DNA of 64,000 nucleotides from Myroides sp. NP-2 (GCF_014145665.1 NZ_JACHTD010000004.1:1-64000); one strand, 5' to 3'. Positions 26,048-34,265 are shown, numbered from the stretch's first letter. Made by a program: numbers and translations. The notes: generated by a model from the sequence alone, not told the origin.

Positions 26048-27013
26048 TTAGTTTTTGAATGCTTCAATGATTTGGTAAGCCAAGCGCAATGCTTTTGTAC
26101 CATCTTCCAACGTCACAATAGGCGTTGTTTTATTTACAATAGCATCGTGGAAGGTTTCCAGCTCATCTAAGATAGCATTATTTGGTAGAACCGTAGGGTT
26201 ATCGTAGTAAATTTGTTTTTTTACACCTTCTGCATTTTGCAAGATTAAGTCAAAATCACCAGGTGTTTCTGGGGCATCTTTCATTTTTACCACCTCACAC
26301 GTTTTTTCTAAATAGTCGACAGAAATATAGGCATCGCGTTGAAAGAAACGCGATTTACGCATGTTTTTCATGGATATTCTACTTGCTGTTACGTTGGCCA
26401 CACAACCATTTTCGAATTCGATACGCGCATTGGCAATATCGGGTGATTCGCTAAGTACTGAAACACCGCTAGCGCTCACGTGTTTTACAGGTGAGTGAAC
26501 CACACTTAAGATGGCGTCTAAATCGTGAATCATTAGATCCAATACAACAGGAACATCTGTACCTCTTGGGTTGAATTCAGCCAAGCGGTGTGTTTCGATA
26601 AACATTGGATTTTCAATTTTAGAGCTAATCGCAACGAAAGCAGGGTTAAAGCGTTCTACATGTCCTACTTGTCCGAGTACCTGGTGTTTTTTCGCTAATG
26701 CAATGATGGCTTCCGCTTCGGCTACTGTTGTAGTGATGGGTTTTTCTAAAAAAACGTGTTTGCCCGCTTCAATGGCTTTTTTCGCACAGTCAAAATGGGA
26801 GAGTGTAGGCGTTACAATATCCACAACGTCAACGGCTTGAATTAATTCGTCAAGGCTGTCAAATTTGGTATAACCAAACTCTTGTGCTACTTTGTTTGCA
26901 TTGTCTGTAAAAGGGTCATAAAAACCTACTAGTTCGTATTTTTCTGATTGGTTGAGCAAACGCAGGTGTATTTTACCTAAATGTCCAGCTCCCAATACGC
27001 CAATTTTAAGCAT
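26048..27013 (-). CDS. Gfo/Idh/MocA-family oxidoreductase
   Basis: A 321-residue NAD(P)-dependent enzyme: Rossmann start KIGVLGAGHLGKIHLRLL, DVVDIVTPTLSHFDCAKKAIEAGKHVFLEKPIT (with the EKP motif whose Lys is catalytic in the family), GHVERFNPAFVAI, and MIHDLDAILSVV, an HDLD version of the substrate His/Asp site. The family covers many sugar and inositol dehydrogenases, as well as biliverdin-reductase-like enzymes; the substrate cannot be told here. It has its own promoter on the minus strand, and the hydroxyacyl-CoA dehydrogenase follows 33 nt later. Confidence 0.9.
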   Translation of the reverse strand: MLKIGVLGAGHLGKIHLRLLNQSEKYELVGFYDPFTDNANKVAQEFGYTKFDSLDELIQAVDVVDIVTPTLSHFDCAKKAIEAGKHVFLEKPITTTVAEAEAIIALAKKHQVLGQVGHVERFNPAFVAISSKIENPMFIETHRLAEFNPRGTDVPVVLDLMIHDLDAILSVVHSPVKHVSASGVSVLSESPDIANARIEFENGCVANVTASRISMKNMRKSRFFQRDAYISVDYLEKTCEVVKMKDAPETPGDFDLILQNAEGVKKQIYYDNPTVLPNNAILDELETFHDAIVNKTTPIVTLEDGTKALRLAYQIIEAFKN

Positions 27014-27030
27014 AAAAAAATAATTTTGAA

Positions 27031-27038
27031 CAAAAATA
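27031..27038 (-). promoter_or_regulatory. -7 box of the Gfo/Idh gene
   Basis: TATTTTTG on the minus strand fits TAnnTTTG, 17 nt before the start codon. Confidence 0.55.
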
Positions 27039-27134
27039 AAACTTATTTATGGATTGGGTAAAATTTAAGCTTTAAATCTTTCGCAATACTTTGTTTGGAT
27101 GGTTTTAAAGGGTGTGTTTTATCAAAATAATAGT

Positions 27135-27142
27135 TACTTTTG
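27135..27142 (+). promoter_or_regulatory. -7 box of pcm
   Basis: TACTTTTG lies 19 nt before GTG 27162. Because it falls within the open frame upstream, it argues for the GTG as the real start. Confidence 0.6.
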
Positions 27143-27161
27143 TGTAAATTATTTAATTACC

Positions 27162-27803
27162 GTGAAAGATTCTACGAAGCACCAAGGATTGCGCAATCAG
27201 TTGGTCGAAGCGTTGAAGGAAAAAGGCATTGTAGATCAAGCTGTACTTCAGGCGATTAGACGCATTCCTAGACATTTATTTATAGATTCGAGTTTTGAAA
27301 ATTTTGCTTATCAAAACACCGCTTTTCCCATCGGTGCAGGTCAGACGATCTCGCATCCGTATACGGTTGCCTTTCAATCGCAGTTATTGGGTGTAAAACC
27401 AGAGGATAAAGTGTTGGAGATTGGAACGGGGAGTGGATATCAAACCGCAGTGCTAGTGGCAATGGGCGCACGAGTGTACAGCGTTGAACGACAGCTAGAA
27501 CTGTATAAGAAAACCTCTTTACTACTGCCTAAACTAGGCATTCGCCCCAAATTACTTACTTTTGGAGACGGTTATAAAGGCTTGCCCAACTACGCGCCTT
27601 TTGATTCAATTATTGTTACTGCAGGAGCACCATTCATTCCACAAGCTTTGATGGGACAACTCAAAGTAGGTGGACGCATGATTATTCCCGTTGGTGAGGA
27701 ACAACAAACGATGATCGAACTCATCCGCCTAAATGAAACTCAATTCGAAAAACACGAACATGGCGATTTTAAATTCGTCCCTATGTTAGAGAATAAAAAC
27801 TAA
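27162..27803 (+). CDS. pcm: Protein-L-isoaspartate O-methyltransferase
   Basis: The enzyme methylates damaged isoaspartyl residues so that they can revert to aspartate. With a GTG start it has 213 residues: the N-terminal VKDSTKHQGLRNQLVEALKEKGI, RRIPRHLFIDSSFENFAYQNTAFPIGAGQTISHPYTVA (the PIMT signature), then the SAM-binding VLEIGTGSGYQTAVLVAMGARVYSVER, FGDGYKGLPNYAPFDSIIVTAGA, and LKVGGRMIIPVG. GTG 27162 is chosen over TTG or ATG further up because a promoter box lies in between. It stands alone and is followed by a strong terminator. Confidence 0.95.
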   Translation: MKDSTKHQGLRNQLVEALKEKGIVDQAVLQAIRRIPRHLFIDSSFENFAYQNTAFPIGAGQTISHPYTVAFQSQLLGVKPEDKVLEIGTGSGYQTAVLVAMGARVYSVERQLELYKKTSLLLPKLGIRPKLLTFGDGYKGLPNYAPFDSIIVTAGAPFIPQALMGQLKVGGRMIIPVGEEQQTMIELIRLNETQFEKHEHGDFKFVPMLENKN

Positions 27804-27811
27804 ATAAATAC

Positions 27812-27841
27812 AAAAAGCATCCCCTAGAGGATGCTTTTTTA
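27812..27841. terminator. Terminator of pcm, bidirectional
   Basis: AAAAAGCATCC pairs with GGATGCTTTTT around a 6-nt loop; A- and T-tracts on both sides allow use by the convergent DsrE-like gene too. Confidence 0.9.
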
Positions 27842-27871
27842 GAAAAATGGTATTCTTGTTTGTTGTTTATT

Positions 27872-28306
27872 TTAAATGGAAAGTGTATTGTACTGTTTTT
27901 CATTCAACTGAAACATATACTTGTGTGCATTTGGTGTTCCAATAAAATACGAGGGTAAGTCGCTGAGTTGCACTCCGTATACTTTTAGTGCAAATTCACA
28001 TACCACTAATGCAATCCCAGCTTTATTTGCAGCATCTAAAGTGGAACGCAATTCGCTGTCGTTTAACTCTTGAACCATTTGCCCCATAATGACAATTTCG
28101 AAAGCAATCGCAGGATTGGCCTTTTTCATCTCCGAAGCAGTCATAATCGAAGCGCGTAAATTTTTAGTCGATTGAACTAAAATAGCATATTTATCTCCTG
28201 TTGTTACTTGTGCAACTGATTCGCTTCTTGTATGCACAAGGTTTGTCGCATTTACCAGTGTAGTTGTTCCTACAAGTACGGCAATCGCCCATAGCATTTT
28301 CTTCAT
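27872..28306 (-). CDS. Exported DsrE-like protein
   Basis: A 144-residue protein with a Sec signal peptide (MKKMLWAIAVLVGTTTLVNA) and a mature DsrE/DsrF-like fold: DKYAILVQSTKNLRASIMTASEMKK, AIAFEIVIMGQMVQEL, then a late ALVVCEFALKVYGVQLSDLP segment, with one conserved-looking Cys (VVCEFAL). DsrE-like proteins often carry sulfur on such a Cys; the periplasmic place and single Cys make a sulfur carrier or chaperone role a guess. It is divergent from a small DUF2892-like membrane protein, a family often linked with sulfurtransferases, which suits that guess. Confidence 0.75.
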   Translation of the reverse strand: MKKMLWAIAVLVGTTTLVNATNLVHTRSESVAQVTTGDKYAILVQSTKNLRASIMTASEMKKANPAIAFEIVIMGQMVQELNDSELRSTLDAANKAGIALVVCEFALKVYGVQLSDLPSYFIGTPNAHKYMFQLNEKQYNTLSI

Positions 28307-28429
28307 ACTAATCTATTTATGTTTGTTTCAAGCAAAACTAGCAGTTCCCATCTAAATAAATGGTAACAATTGTTACAGTATAACAAAATAAATAAAGGTA
28401 TTTTTGAGGTTACTTAAAATAGAAATAAG

Positions 28430-28615
28430 ATGAATACCGTAGTCAATTACTTTAAAAAATGGACCCCTATGCGCTATATCCGCTTAGCATTGGCTATTTT
28501 GTTAACTGTTCAAGCATTGGATGCTCGCCTTTGGGTATTGTTAATCCCAGCGGCTTATTTACTTATTCAGGCTGTTTTCAATTTTGGCTGTAAAAATGAT
28601 TCCTGCCGTATATGA
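28430..28615 (+). CDS. Small DUF2892 (YgaP-like) membrane protein
   Basis: A 61-residue inner-membrane protein with two helices, MRYIRLALAILLTVQALDA and LWVLLIPAAYLLIQAVFNF, ending in FGCKNDSC. The pattern (short N-terminal helix, RxxRLxLA, and a final NFxC) fits the DUF2892 family, seen fused to rhodanese in E. coli YgaP. The two terminal Cys residues may bind metal or take part in sulfur transfer; this is inference. It is divergent from the DsrE-like exported protein. Confidence 0.75.
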   Translation: MNTVVNYFKKWTPMRYIRLALAILLTVQALDARLWVLLIPAAYLLIQAVFNFGCKNDSCRI

Positions 28616-28681
28616 TTTCTAGCCTATAGTTGGGCATTGTAGTTTGCGCTATTCTACTAAAACAGTGTATTTTCTACCGTC

Positions 28682-29058
28682 TTATAAAAACAGTGCTATT
28701 TCTTTCGCTACTTCTTCTGCTTTCTCTGCCAGAATAAAATGCCCACACCCCTCTAGTTTTACTAGGGTAAGATCAGATGCAATAGCCACTAAAGATCCTT
28801 TGAGCATTTCGTATCCACTTCCTCCAATACCTAGTACAGGAAGGGCAAGAGAGGTGTATGACTTGCTGTCTTCGATGTCTTGTGTAAAGGCTTGATACCG
28901 AGCATTTGAAGCTCGAATGGCATCTTTTGTTTGATAGGAAGTAGCCTAAAGCGATCGATCAAAATTGGAGTAGGGGCTGAGGTATGCGTTAAGATAAAAT
29001 CTCCTAAATGAGAATAAGTATCACAACCACAAAGTGCAAAAAAAAAGGATTCCAACAA
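28682..29058 (-). pseudogene. Broken alpha/beta-hydrolase remnant
   Basis: The minus strand holds the C-terminal end of an alpha/beta hydrolase in one frame: SLALPVLGIGGSGYEMLKGS, then LTLVKLEGCGHFILAEKAEE and a final EIALFL stop, where the CGHF His would be the catalytic His of the triad. That frame is closed by a stop about 85 codons up (near 28945). A neighbouring frame continues for about 60 residues (CGCDTYSHLGDFILTHTSAPTP, RFRLLPIKQKM), but no start or nucleophile elbow (GxSxG) remains. I read this as a gene broken by a frameshift and 5' loss. There is no intact copy nearby. Confidence 0.65.
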
Positions 29059-29106
29059 TAGAAATCCTTTTGTATTTTAGAGAAATCATTCCTCTCCCAT
29101 CACCCA

Positions 29107-30351
29107 CTAGCGAACTAACTTAATATAGTTCTCTTTTGGATTATCTTGAATAGAAGCGCGGACATACAGTAATTCTTCTTTATTTGTTTTTACGTTTAGT
29201 CGAATCAAACCTACTTCGCAATAGAAGAAAGCGTAGGTCTCATCTTGCATTTCGATATTGGAAATAGGGGTGTTTTGCAGGTCTATTTCCTTTTCAATTT
29301 TACCGTCTTTAGGGTTGACGATAAAGAAAGTACTCTTGTTGTTATAGGCGTATATTTTGTTGTTAAAGACCTCCATTTGTTTAAGTTCAAAGCGTCTGTC
29401 TGCTTGTTCTTTAAAAGTCACTTCGGTTTGCCAAAGGATAGCGCCATCTTTAGGGTTAATCGAGTAGAACGAACGGCTTGTTCCCACTAACAGTTGATTG
29501 TTCACATAGGCCATTTTATGTCCAATACTTCCTTCTACTAAATCAATTTGCCATATGATATCTAAGTTATCAGGGTGTAAAGCAAAGATTTCGGATCCTA
29601 GATCCGCAATAAAAACACTAGTTCCATCGCTCACGGGTTTAGAATACATCCCTCTTTTAAACCCTCTTGCATAAAGTGCCTTTCCTGTTTCAGCGTCAAA
29701 GTTGTACACATAGCCCGCATTGGGAACAATAACTTTGTTGTTGGTGTACATGACAGGCATGTGATTGTAGGGGAATTCAAGTTTGTAGTTCCAAATATGA
29801 TGGCCCGTATTTTTGTCAAAAGCATAAATATTGCTGTTTTCATATTGGGTAACCAAGTAGAGTAAATCGTTGTGGATAACCGGGATTTGGTTAATCATCA
29901 TTTTGTGGTTTTCAATGTTTTTTATCCCTATTTTAACTTCCCAAAACACTTCCCCGGTTTTGTGGTTTAACGCATAGAGTTCGCCGTTGAGGAAGGGAAT
30001 ATACACCACGCCATTTTCTAGAGTCAACTTATTGCGAGAATAGGTAACAATAGAATCCTTTGCCTGGAAGTTCCAGTTGATTTTTTGTGTTTTTAGGTTG
30101 AAGGATTTCAGTGTACCATCATAATCATAGATCAGGATTGCATCATGATCTAAAGGAACAGTTTGAATTGGTGCATGCTGTTCGTTGAGTACAAAATCGT
30201 ATTCTGTACCAATTTTATTGTTGGAATACTGATTGGTTTTGCTTTCCGGTCCCATAGTAGGTGGCACAGCTTTTAAGTCTTCTGAAGTGGATTGTCCAAG
30301 TACAGCTGTAGAAACTAGCCAGCCTAGGATTAGTAATAGATTCTTTTTCAT
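29107..30351 (-). CDS. Exported PQQ-type beta-propeller protein
   Basis: A 414-residue protein with a Sec signal peptide (MKKNLLLILGWLVSTAVLGQ) and repeated propeller blades with the W-docking pattern: ILIYDYDGTLKSFNLKTQKINWNF, LYALNHKTGEVFWEV, IYAFDKNTGHHIWNYKL, VYNFDAETGKALYA, IFALHPDNLDIIWQI and FYSINPKDGAILWQT. This alternation of 'A..x.TG...W' is that of the BamB/PQQ_2 family. It is probably periplasmic or outer-membrane associated; a BamB-like outer-membrane assembly role is possible but lacks the lipobox of BamB. It follows smpB on the same strand after a terminator. Confidence 0.85.
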   Translation of the reverse strand: MKKNLLLILGWLVSTAVLGQSTSEDLKAVPPTMGPESKTNQYSNNKIGTEYDFVLNEQHAPIQTVPLDHDAILIYDYDGTLKSFNLKTQKINWNFQAKDSIVTYSRNKLTLENGVVYIPFLNGELYALNHKTGEVFWEVKIGIKNIENHKMMINQIPVIHNDLLYLVTQYENSNIYAFDKNTGHHIWNYKLEFPYNHMPVMYTNNKVIVPNAGYVYNFDAETGKALYARGFKRGMYSKPVSDGTSVFIADLGSEIFALHPDNLDIIWQIDLVEGSIGHKMAYVNNQLLVGTSRSFYSINPKDGAILWQTEVTFKEQADRRFELKQMEVFNNKIYAYNNKSTFFIVNPKDGKIEKEIDLQNTPISNIEMQDETYAFFYCEVGLIRLNVKTNKEELLYVRASIQDNPKENYIKLVR

Positions 30352-30370
30352 TTTTTTTTGGTTGTAGTAT

Positions 30371-30397
30371 AAAAAAAGCATCCCTGTTAGGATGCTT
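30371..30397 (-). terminator. Terminator after smpB
   Basis: AAGCATCC and GGATGCTT pair around a short loop, followed on the minus strand by seven T residues. It falls between smpB and the propeller gene; read-through would be needed to join them. Confidence 0.8.
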
Positions 30398-30416
30398 GCT
30401 TGTTGTGGGCCTTGTA

Positions 30417-30869
30417 CTAATACGCTTTTTTCAAGCGATCTAAGGCTATTTTATTATCTCGGTCTTTGATTGTTTCGCGTTTGTCGTAGTTTTTCTTTCC
30501 TTTACACAATGCAATATCCATCTTAGCCAATCCTTTCTCATTGATAAATAAGCGCAAAGGAATGATGGTTAACCCTTTGTTTTGTACACTCTTATGTAAG
30601 CTTTTTAGCTCTTTTTTATTCAGTAATAGTTTGCGCTCCGTTTTAGCCTTGTGATTGAAGTGACTGCTGTTTGCATATTCTTCAATATGTGAATTGATAA
30701 CGAAGAGTTCTAAATTTTGAAACTCACAGAAACTCTCCGCAATACTAGCCTTACCTAGTCGTAGGGATTTAATTTCTGTACCTGTCAGTACGATTCCAGC
30801 TGTATATTTATCTAAGATTTCGTATTCGAACTTAGCTCTTTTATTTAGAATGTTGATGTTCTTTTGCAT
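30417..30869 (-). CDS. smpB: SsrA-binding protein SmpB
   Basis: SmpB binds tmRNA and brings it to stalled ribosomes for tagging of unfinished proteins. The 150-residue protein has the conserved KRAKFEYEILDKYTAGIVLTGTEIKSLR, ASIAESFCEF (a variant of the family's GKANLxDSY), VINSHIEEYANSSHFNH, KTERKLLLNKKELKSLH, and the basic C-terminal GKKNYDKRETIKDRD tail that enters the mRNA channel. Its promoter lies so close that the mRNA may begin at the start codon. Confidence 0.97.
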   Translation of the reverse strand: MQKNINILNKRAKFEYEILDKYTAGIVLTGTEIKSLRLGKASIAESFCEFQNLELFVINSHIEEYANSSHFNHKAKTERKLLLNKKELKSLHKSVQNKGLTIIPLRLFINEKGLAKMDIALCKGKKNYDKRETIKDRDNKIALDRLKKAY

Positions 30870-30873
30870 AGCA

Positions 30874-30881
30874 CAAAAATA
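30874..30881 (-). promoter_or_regulatory. -7 box of smpB (possibly leaderless)
   Basis: TATTTTTG on the minus strand ends only 4 nt before ATG 30869. With the usual distance from the -7 box to +1, transcription would begin at or next to the A of the start codon. Confidence 0.5.
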
Positions 30882-31088
30882 ATAAAAATTTAAAGTAAAA
30901 CTATAGTTTAAGTAGAAACACTTGAGTAGAGCATCAAAGGCATCGAATTCGATTTATAAACCAATACCCAAAGACAAATACAACCTACAGTCGTAGGATA
31001 CTTTTTAGCTATATCAAATAGATTGTTTTAGGTTGTACCCGTTTAGTAGGTATGCTTATTGTGTTGCCTTTAGTATCCCTCTAGTATG

Positions 31089-31164
31089 CGTCCATAGTGT
31101 CTCTATAAAAAACACACTTTTTAATAGAGGCACTATGGACTCACTATGGACTCACCATGGACTC
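31089..31164. repeat. Palindromic repeat element, copy 2 (inverted relative to copy 1)
   Basis: Arms 31090-31112 and 31118-31140 form a 23-bp inverted repeat (21 matches) around 5 nt, then three 11-mers A-C-Y-ATGGACTC (31132-31142, 31143-31153, 31154-31164). The arms share GTCCATAGTGTCTCTAT with copy 1 at 917-994. Here the 11-mers are on the right, in copy 1 on the left, so the copies face opposite ways. It lies in the 355-nt gap between smpB and the barrel gene, where I see no gene. Confidence 0.85.
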
Positions 31165-31180
31165 ACCTAAATGTAAACAC

Positions 31181-31219
31181 AAAAAAAGGCTATTGCAATA
31201 TCGAGCAATAGCCTTTTTT
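31181..31219. terminator. Terminator of the outer-membrane barrel gene
   Basis: AAAGGCTATTGC pairs with GCAATAGCCTTT around 8 nt, with T-tracts on both sides. It lies about 20 nt after the stop codon of the minus-strand barrel gene. Confidence 0.88.
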
Positions 31220-31237
31220 ATATTGTAAAAGTAGGAA

Positions 31238-31813
31238 TTAAAGGAATTTATATCCTACGGCAATAAACCAAGTGTTTGGTTTTGATGAAAAATCTTTGCT
31301 AATGTTGCTCAAACCACCGTCATACGATACGTCAACTGTGAATTTTAAGATATCAACCCCAGCACCTACGCGGTATCCAATGTTTGATTTGTCAAATTCG
31401 TTGAACGCATTGTCAACAGCGCCTTTTGATAAATTATTTAAAACAGCAGTATAGACTCCACCGCCAAAAACTCTTAGGTTATATAGTGGACTCTTAAGTA
31501 ATTTATATCCGTATACAACAGGAATTTCGATGTTTTTCATTGTCGCTTTGTCACTGCCAAAAGCCGATTCAAACTTAACGCTTTTCTCTGAATACATTAG
31601 ATCTGCTTGGATATATGAACGACTGATATTGATTCGCGCCATAGCCCCAACACCGAAGCCTGTAGAGTTTTTTGTGCTGTAATCTTTTGGATTGCTTGAG
31701 AAATCTGTGAAGTTTAATCCCGTTTTAATCCCTATGTTTATCGGAGATTGCGCATAAGAATTAAAAGATAATGCCACAAGCATAATGCTAAATAGTAAAC
31801 TTAGTTTTTTCAT
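31238..31813 (-). CDS. PorT-like outer-membrane beta-barrel protein
   Basis: A 191-residue protein with a Sec signal peptide (MKKLSLLFSIMLVALSFNSYA-Q) and a mature part made of alternating amphipathic strands, such as INIGIKTGLNFTDF, GFGVGAMARINISRSYIQADLMYS, VVYGYKLLKSPLYNLRVFGGGVYT and GYRVGAGVDILKFTVDVSYDGGL, ending in ITWFIAVGYKFL-like aromatic C-terminus (WFIAVGYKFL). That terminal Leu after aromatic residues is the usual BAM signal. It fits the outer-membrane beta-barrel family PF13568 (PorT-like). It is transcribed alone. The ligand, if any, is unknown. Confidence 0.85.
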   Translation of the reverse strand: MKKLSLLFSIMLVALSFNSYAQSPINIGIKTGLNFTDFSSNPKDYSTKNSTGFGVGAMARINISRSYIQADLMYSEKSVKFESAFGSDKATMKNIEIPVVYGYKLLKSPLYNLRVFGGGVYTAVLNNLSKGAVDNAFNEFDKSNIGYRVGAGVDILKFTVDVSYDGGLSNISKDFSSKPNTWFIAVGYKFL

Positions 31814-31990
31814 AATCTTTTTTTTATATAAGTGCTAAATTAAGTAAAAACGAATCGCTTACAAACAAAGAGTGTAAAAAAATGATAATGATGGGGCAGA
31901 GACAAGAGGAAAATATTATAAAAATAGAGTAGCTAGAAAATAATATTTGAGGTATTATAGGTGGGAAGGTCGCATGGCGAATCTGTTGTT

Positions 31991-32788
31991 TTATCTCCGA
32001 CTTGGGGCATTTTTCATTATCGTTTGGTAAGATGCTGTAAAGGCAGAGAGGCTTTTATATCCAACCTGAAGGGCGATCTCACTTAGGGTAAATTCTTGTT
32101 TGTCAAGTAATTCTATGCTTTTTAAAATACGAATTAATTGGGTGTATTTTTGGATGGTAATGCCAGTTTCTTGTTTAAATAGACGTTGTAAACTACGGGT
32201 GGACAGCTGTGCAAGAACAGCAAGGTCATCGACTTTAGGCTGGAGCATATAATGTGAATTGATGTGATTGCAGACACTCAATAATCGCGGATGTGTGGGT
32301 ACAGGAATCTGTAGGGATTGCTGTTCTTGACAAAATTCAGGCAAATTTCGCAAAATCGCTTGAATAAAATACAATTGTTCTGGATGCTCCTCCATGATTT
32401 GATTCCATTTACTCGCATATAGAAGCATTTCTTTTAGCACAGGAGGAGCCGAAAAAACGTGTACTTCTTGAAAAAAATCCATTTGTGGAACCGTCTTAAA
32501 TAAAGCTACCCTCAAATGAACCGTTTTTGCCTCTGAACTAATGCGATGCTCTTGGTTAGACGGAATCCAAATCACGTGATTTTTGGGCACTAAATAGGTT
32601 TTGCTTCCCAAGTGGAAGTATTGATAACCTTGTTCTACATAGGTTAATTGATAGCGTTGATGCACATGAGTATAAGCATCGTGTTTCCAATCTTGTTCAT
32701 ACCAAAAATAAGCATCAGTGGCGTGATTATCGGTATAATTTCCTTGGTTTTGTTCGGTCAATCCACATTTTGGAGTGTCGTTTTGCAT
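31991..32788 (-). CDS. AraC-family transcriptional regulator
   Basis: A 265-residue regulator. The N-terminal half is an AraC-type cupin (HVHQRYQLTYVEQGYQYFHLGSKTYLVPKNHVIWIPSNQEHRISSE), and the C-terminal 100 residues hold two helix-turn-helix motifs (VDDLAVLAQLSTRSLQRLFKQETG and LSEIALQVGYKSLSAFTASYQ). It is divergent from the flavodoxin-RidA gene, with both -7 boxes only 16 nt apart, so it most likely controls that gene and itself. ATG 32788 is chosen; the frame is open for 33 more codons, but the promoter box lies within that stretch. Confidence 0.9.
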   Translation of the reverse strand: MQNDTPKCGLTEQNQGNYTDNHATDAYFWYEQDWKHDAYTHVHQRYQLTYVEQGYQYFHLGSKTYLVPKNHVIWIPSNQEHRISSEAKTVHLRVALFKTVPQMDFFQEVHVFSAPPVLKEMLLYASKWNQIMEEHPEQLYFIQAILRNLPEFCQEQQSLQIPVPTHPRLLSVCNHINSHYMLQPKVDDLAVLAQLSTRSLQRLFKQETGITIQKYTQLIRILKSIELLDKQEFTLSEIALQVGYKSLSAFTASYQTIMKNAPSRR

Positions 32789-32799
32789 ATACTTTTTGG

Positions 32800-32831
32800 C
32801 AAAGTTAATAAAAAAAGCAAGTTTAGCTTTG
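32800..32831. promoter_or_regulatory. Divergent promoters: AraC gene and flavodoxin-RidA gene
   Basis: TAACTTTG on the minus strand (32807-32800) serves the AraC gene and TAGCTTTG on the plus strand (32824-32831) serves the fusion gene. Neither has a -33 TTG, and the polymerases would compete for the same DNA. Confidence 0.6.
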
Positions 32832-32853
32832 TCCGTACAAAAATGAAATATAC

Positions 32854-34005
32854 ATGAAACAAGTTGCGTTGTTCCTTTTGGGAACATTTTTCACTTTAGT
32901 TACACCGATCAGCAAAGCACAAAATAAACAAGCTACTATTTTGGTTTTGATTGACTCCGATCAAGGAAACACCTATAAGTTAGCAGAGGAAATTGTTGCA
33001 GGGATTAACCAGCAGCAAGGAGCGAAAGCAATTATAAAAAAAGTAAAATCGAGCGATACGGCTCTTCTAAAGGATATACCTACGGCAACGGTAAGCGAAT
33101 TACCAACCTATGACGGCATTGCTTTTGGATCACCGGTTTACTTTGGAAATATCAGTACAGGGATGAGTGCCTTTTTAGCCCAAACGGTGGATCTTTGGAC
33201 CCAACGCGCATTGGAAGAACTACCTGCAACCGTCTTTATGTCCGGTGGAAGTGGTGCAGCTAACGAATTGGCTTTACAAGCGTTTTGGAATACACTAGCT
33301 GTTCATGGCATGTTGTTAATTCCCAATGGTATAGCTGGATTTGATACGGTTGACAAAACAGTAGTACAAGGTCATTCTGTCTTGGGAATAACAAGTCCCG
33401 CCTCTGTTGCACCTATAGCACGACCGACCCAAGATGAACGTCGATTGGCGCAAATACAAGGTGAAAAACTGGCTCGTTTAGCCCTAGCGCTTCAAGGGAA
33501 TAGACCCCAACACCAAGGAGATACAGTAATAAATTCAGTGGAACACGTGGATGTCAATCGCATTTTGCAAGAGAAAAAGATCATACTTCCCAGCTTACCT
33601 AAAGCTGTGGGAAATTATGAACTATTTGTGCGTAGTGGGAATTTGGTTTTCATCAATCAAGTAGCCTTGCAAAACGGAAAAATAGTCAACCCTGGGAAAC
33701 TTGGTGTTGAGGTAAATGAAGCTCAGGTAAAAGCTGCTACAGAGGCGACTATGCTCAATGTTTTGTCCATTTTAAAAGAAGCTGTTGGTGGAGACCTAAA
33801 CAAGGTAAAACGCTGTGTACAATTAATCGGCTCTTTTAATACGGTTGATACGTATACTCAACACGCTGCCTTAATGAATCCTGCTTCTGATCTTGTCGTT
33901 GCCGTATTTGGCGAAAAAGGAAAGCACACGCGCAACACAGGAGGTGCAAGTTCACTGCCCTTGGGATCTAGTGTTTCGATTCAAGCCGTGTTTGAGGTGG
34001 AGTAA
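32854..34005 (+). CDS. Exported flavodoxin-like / RidA-like fusion protein
   Basis: A 383-residue protein in three parts. Residues 1-23 (MKQVALFLLGTFFTLVTPISKA) are a Sec signal peptide. Residues about 27-205 are a flavodoxin/WrbA-like domain: ATILVLIDSDQGNTYKLAEEI with the FMN phosphate loop, YDGIAFGSPVYFGNISTGMSAFL, and TVFMSGGSGAANELALQAFW. Residues about 250-383 resemble the RidA/YjgF family: YELFVRSGNLVFINQVALQNG, GKLGVEVNEAQVKAATEATMLNVLSILKEAVGGDLNKVKRCVQLIG, and NTGGASSLPLGSSVSIQAVFEV. RidA enzymes hydrolyse reactive imines; WrbA-like ones reduce quinones. A cytosolic-type pair exported to the periplasm is unusual. The two domains are recognised with good confidence, the combined job is not known. 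Likely controlled by the divergent AraC protein. Confidence 0.8.
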   Translation: MKQVALFLLGTFFTLVTPISKAQNKQATILVLIDSDQGNTYKLAEEIVAGINQQQGAKAIIKKVKSSDTALLKDIPTATVSELPTYDGIAFGSPVYFGNISTGMSAFLAQTVDLWTQRALEELPATVFMSGGSGAANELALQAFWNTLAVHGMLLIPNGIAGFDTVDKTVVQGHSVLGITSPASVAPIARPTQDERRLAQIQGEKLARLALALQGNRPQHQGDTVINSVEHVDVNRILQEKKIILPSLPKAVGNYELFVRSGNLVFINQVALQNGKIVNPGKLGVEVNEAQVKAATEATMLNVLSILKEAVGGDLNKVKRCVQLIGSFNTVDTYTQHAALMNPASDLVVAVFGEKGKHTRNTGGASSLPLGSSVSIQAVFEVE

Positions 34006-34265
34006 TTGTTTGCCTTCGCTACCTAGGAAAAAGTACACCCATATAAAACGCTTGACCGAACGAGTCTACAAGTTAATACAACCCAAGGGAAACTTCATGA
34101 ACTAGACCCAATGGCAGTGAGAAATGATAAAAATCAAAAAAATAGCTGTTCGTTTTTCAATAAATTGTATTTTTGAAAGGAGAACGCAACGATAGGGAAC
34201 AGCAGTTTCGCTCTCCACTTATTCACCTCCACCTTACGCGAAAAATATCAATAAATACTACCATT

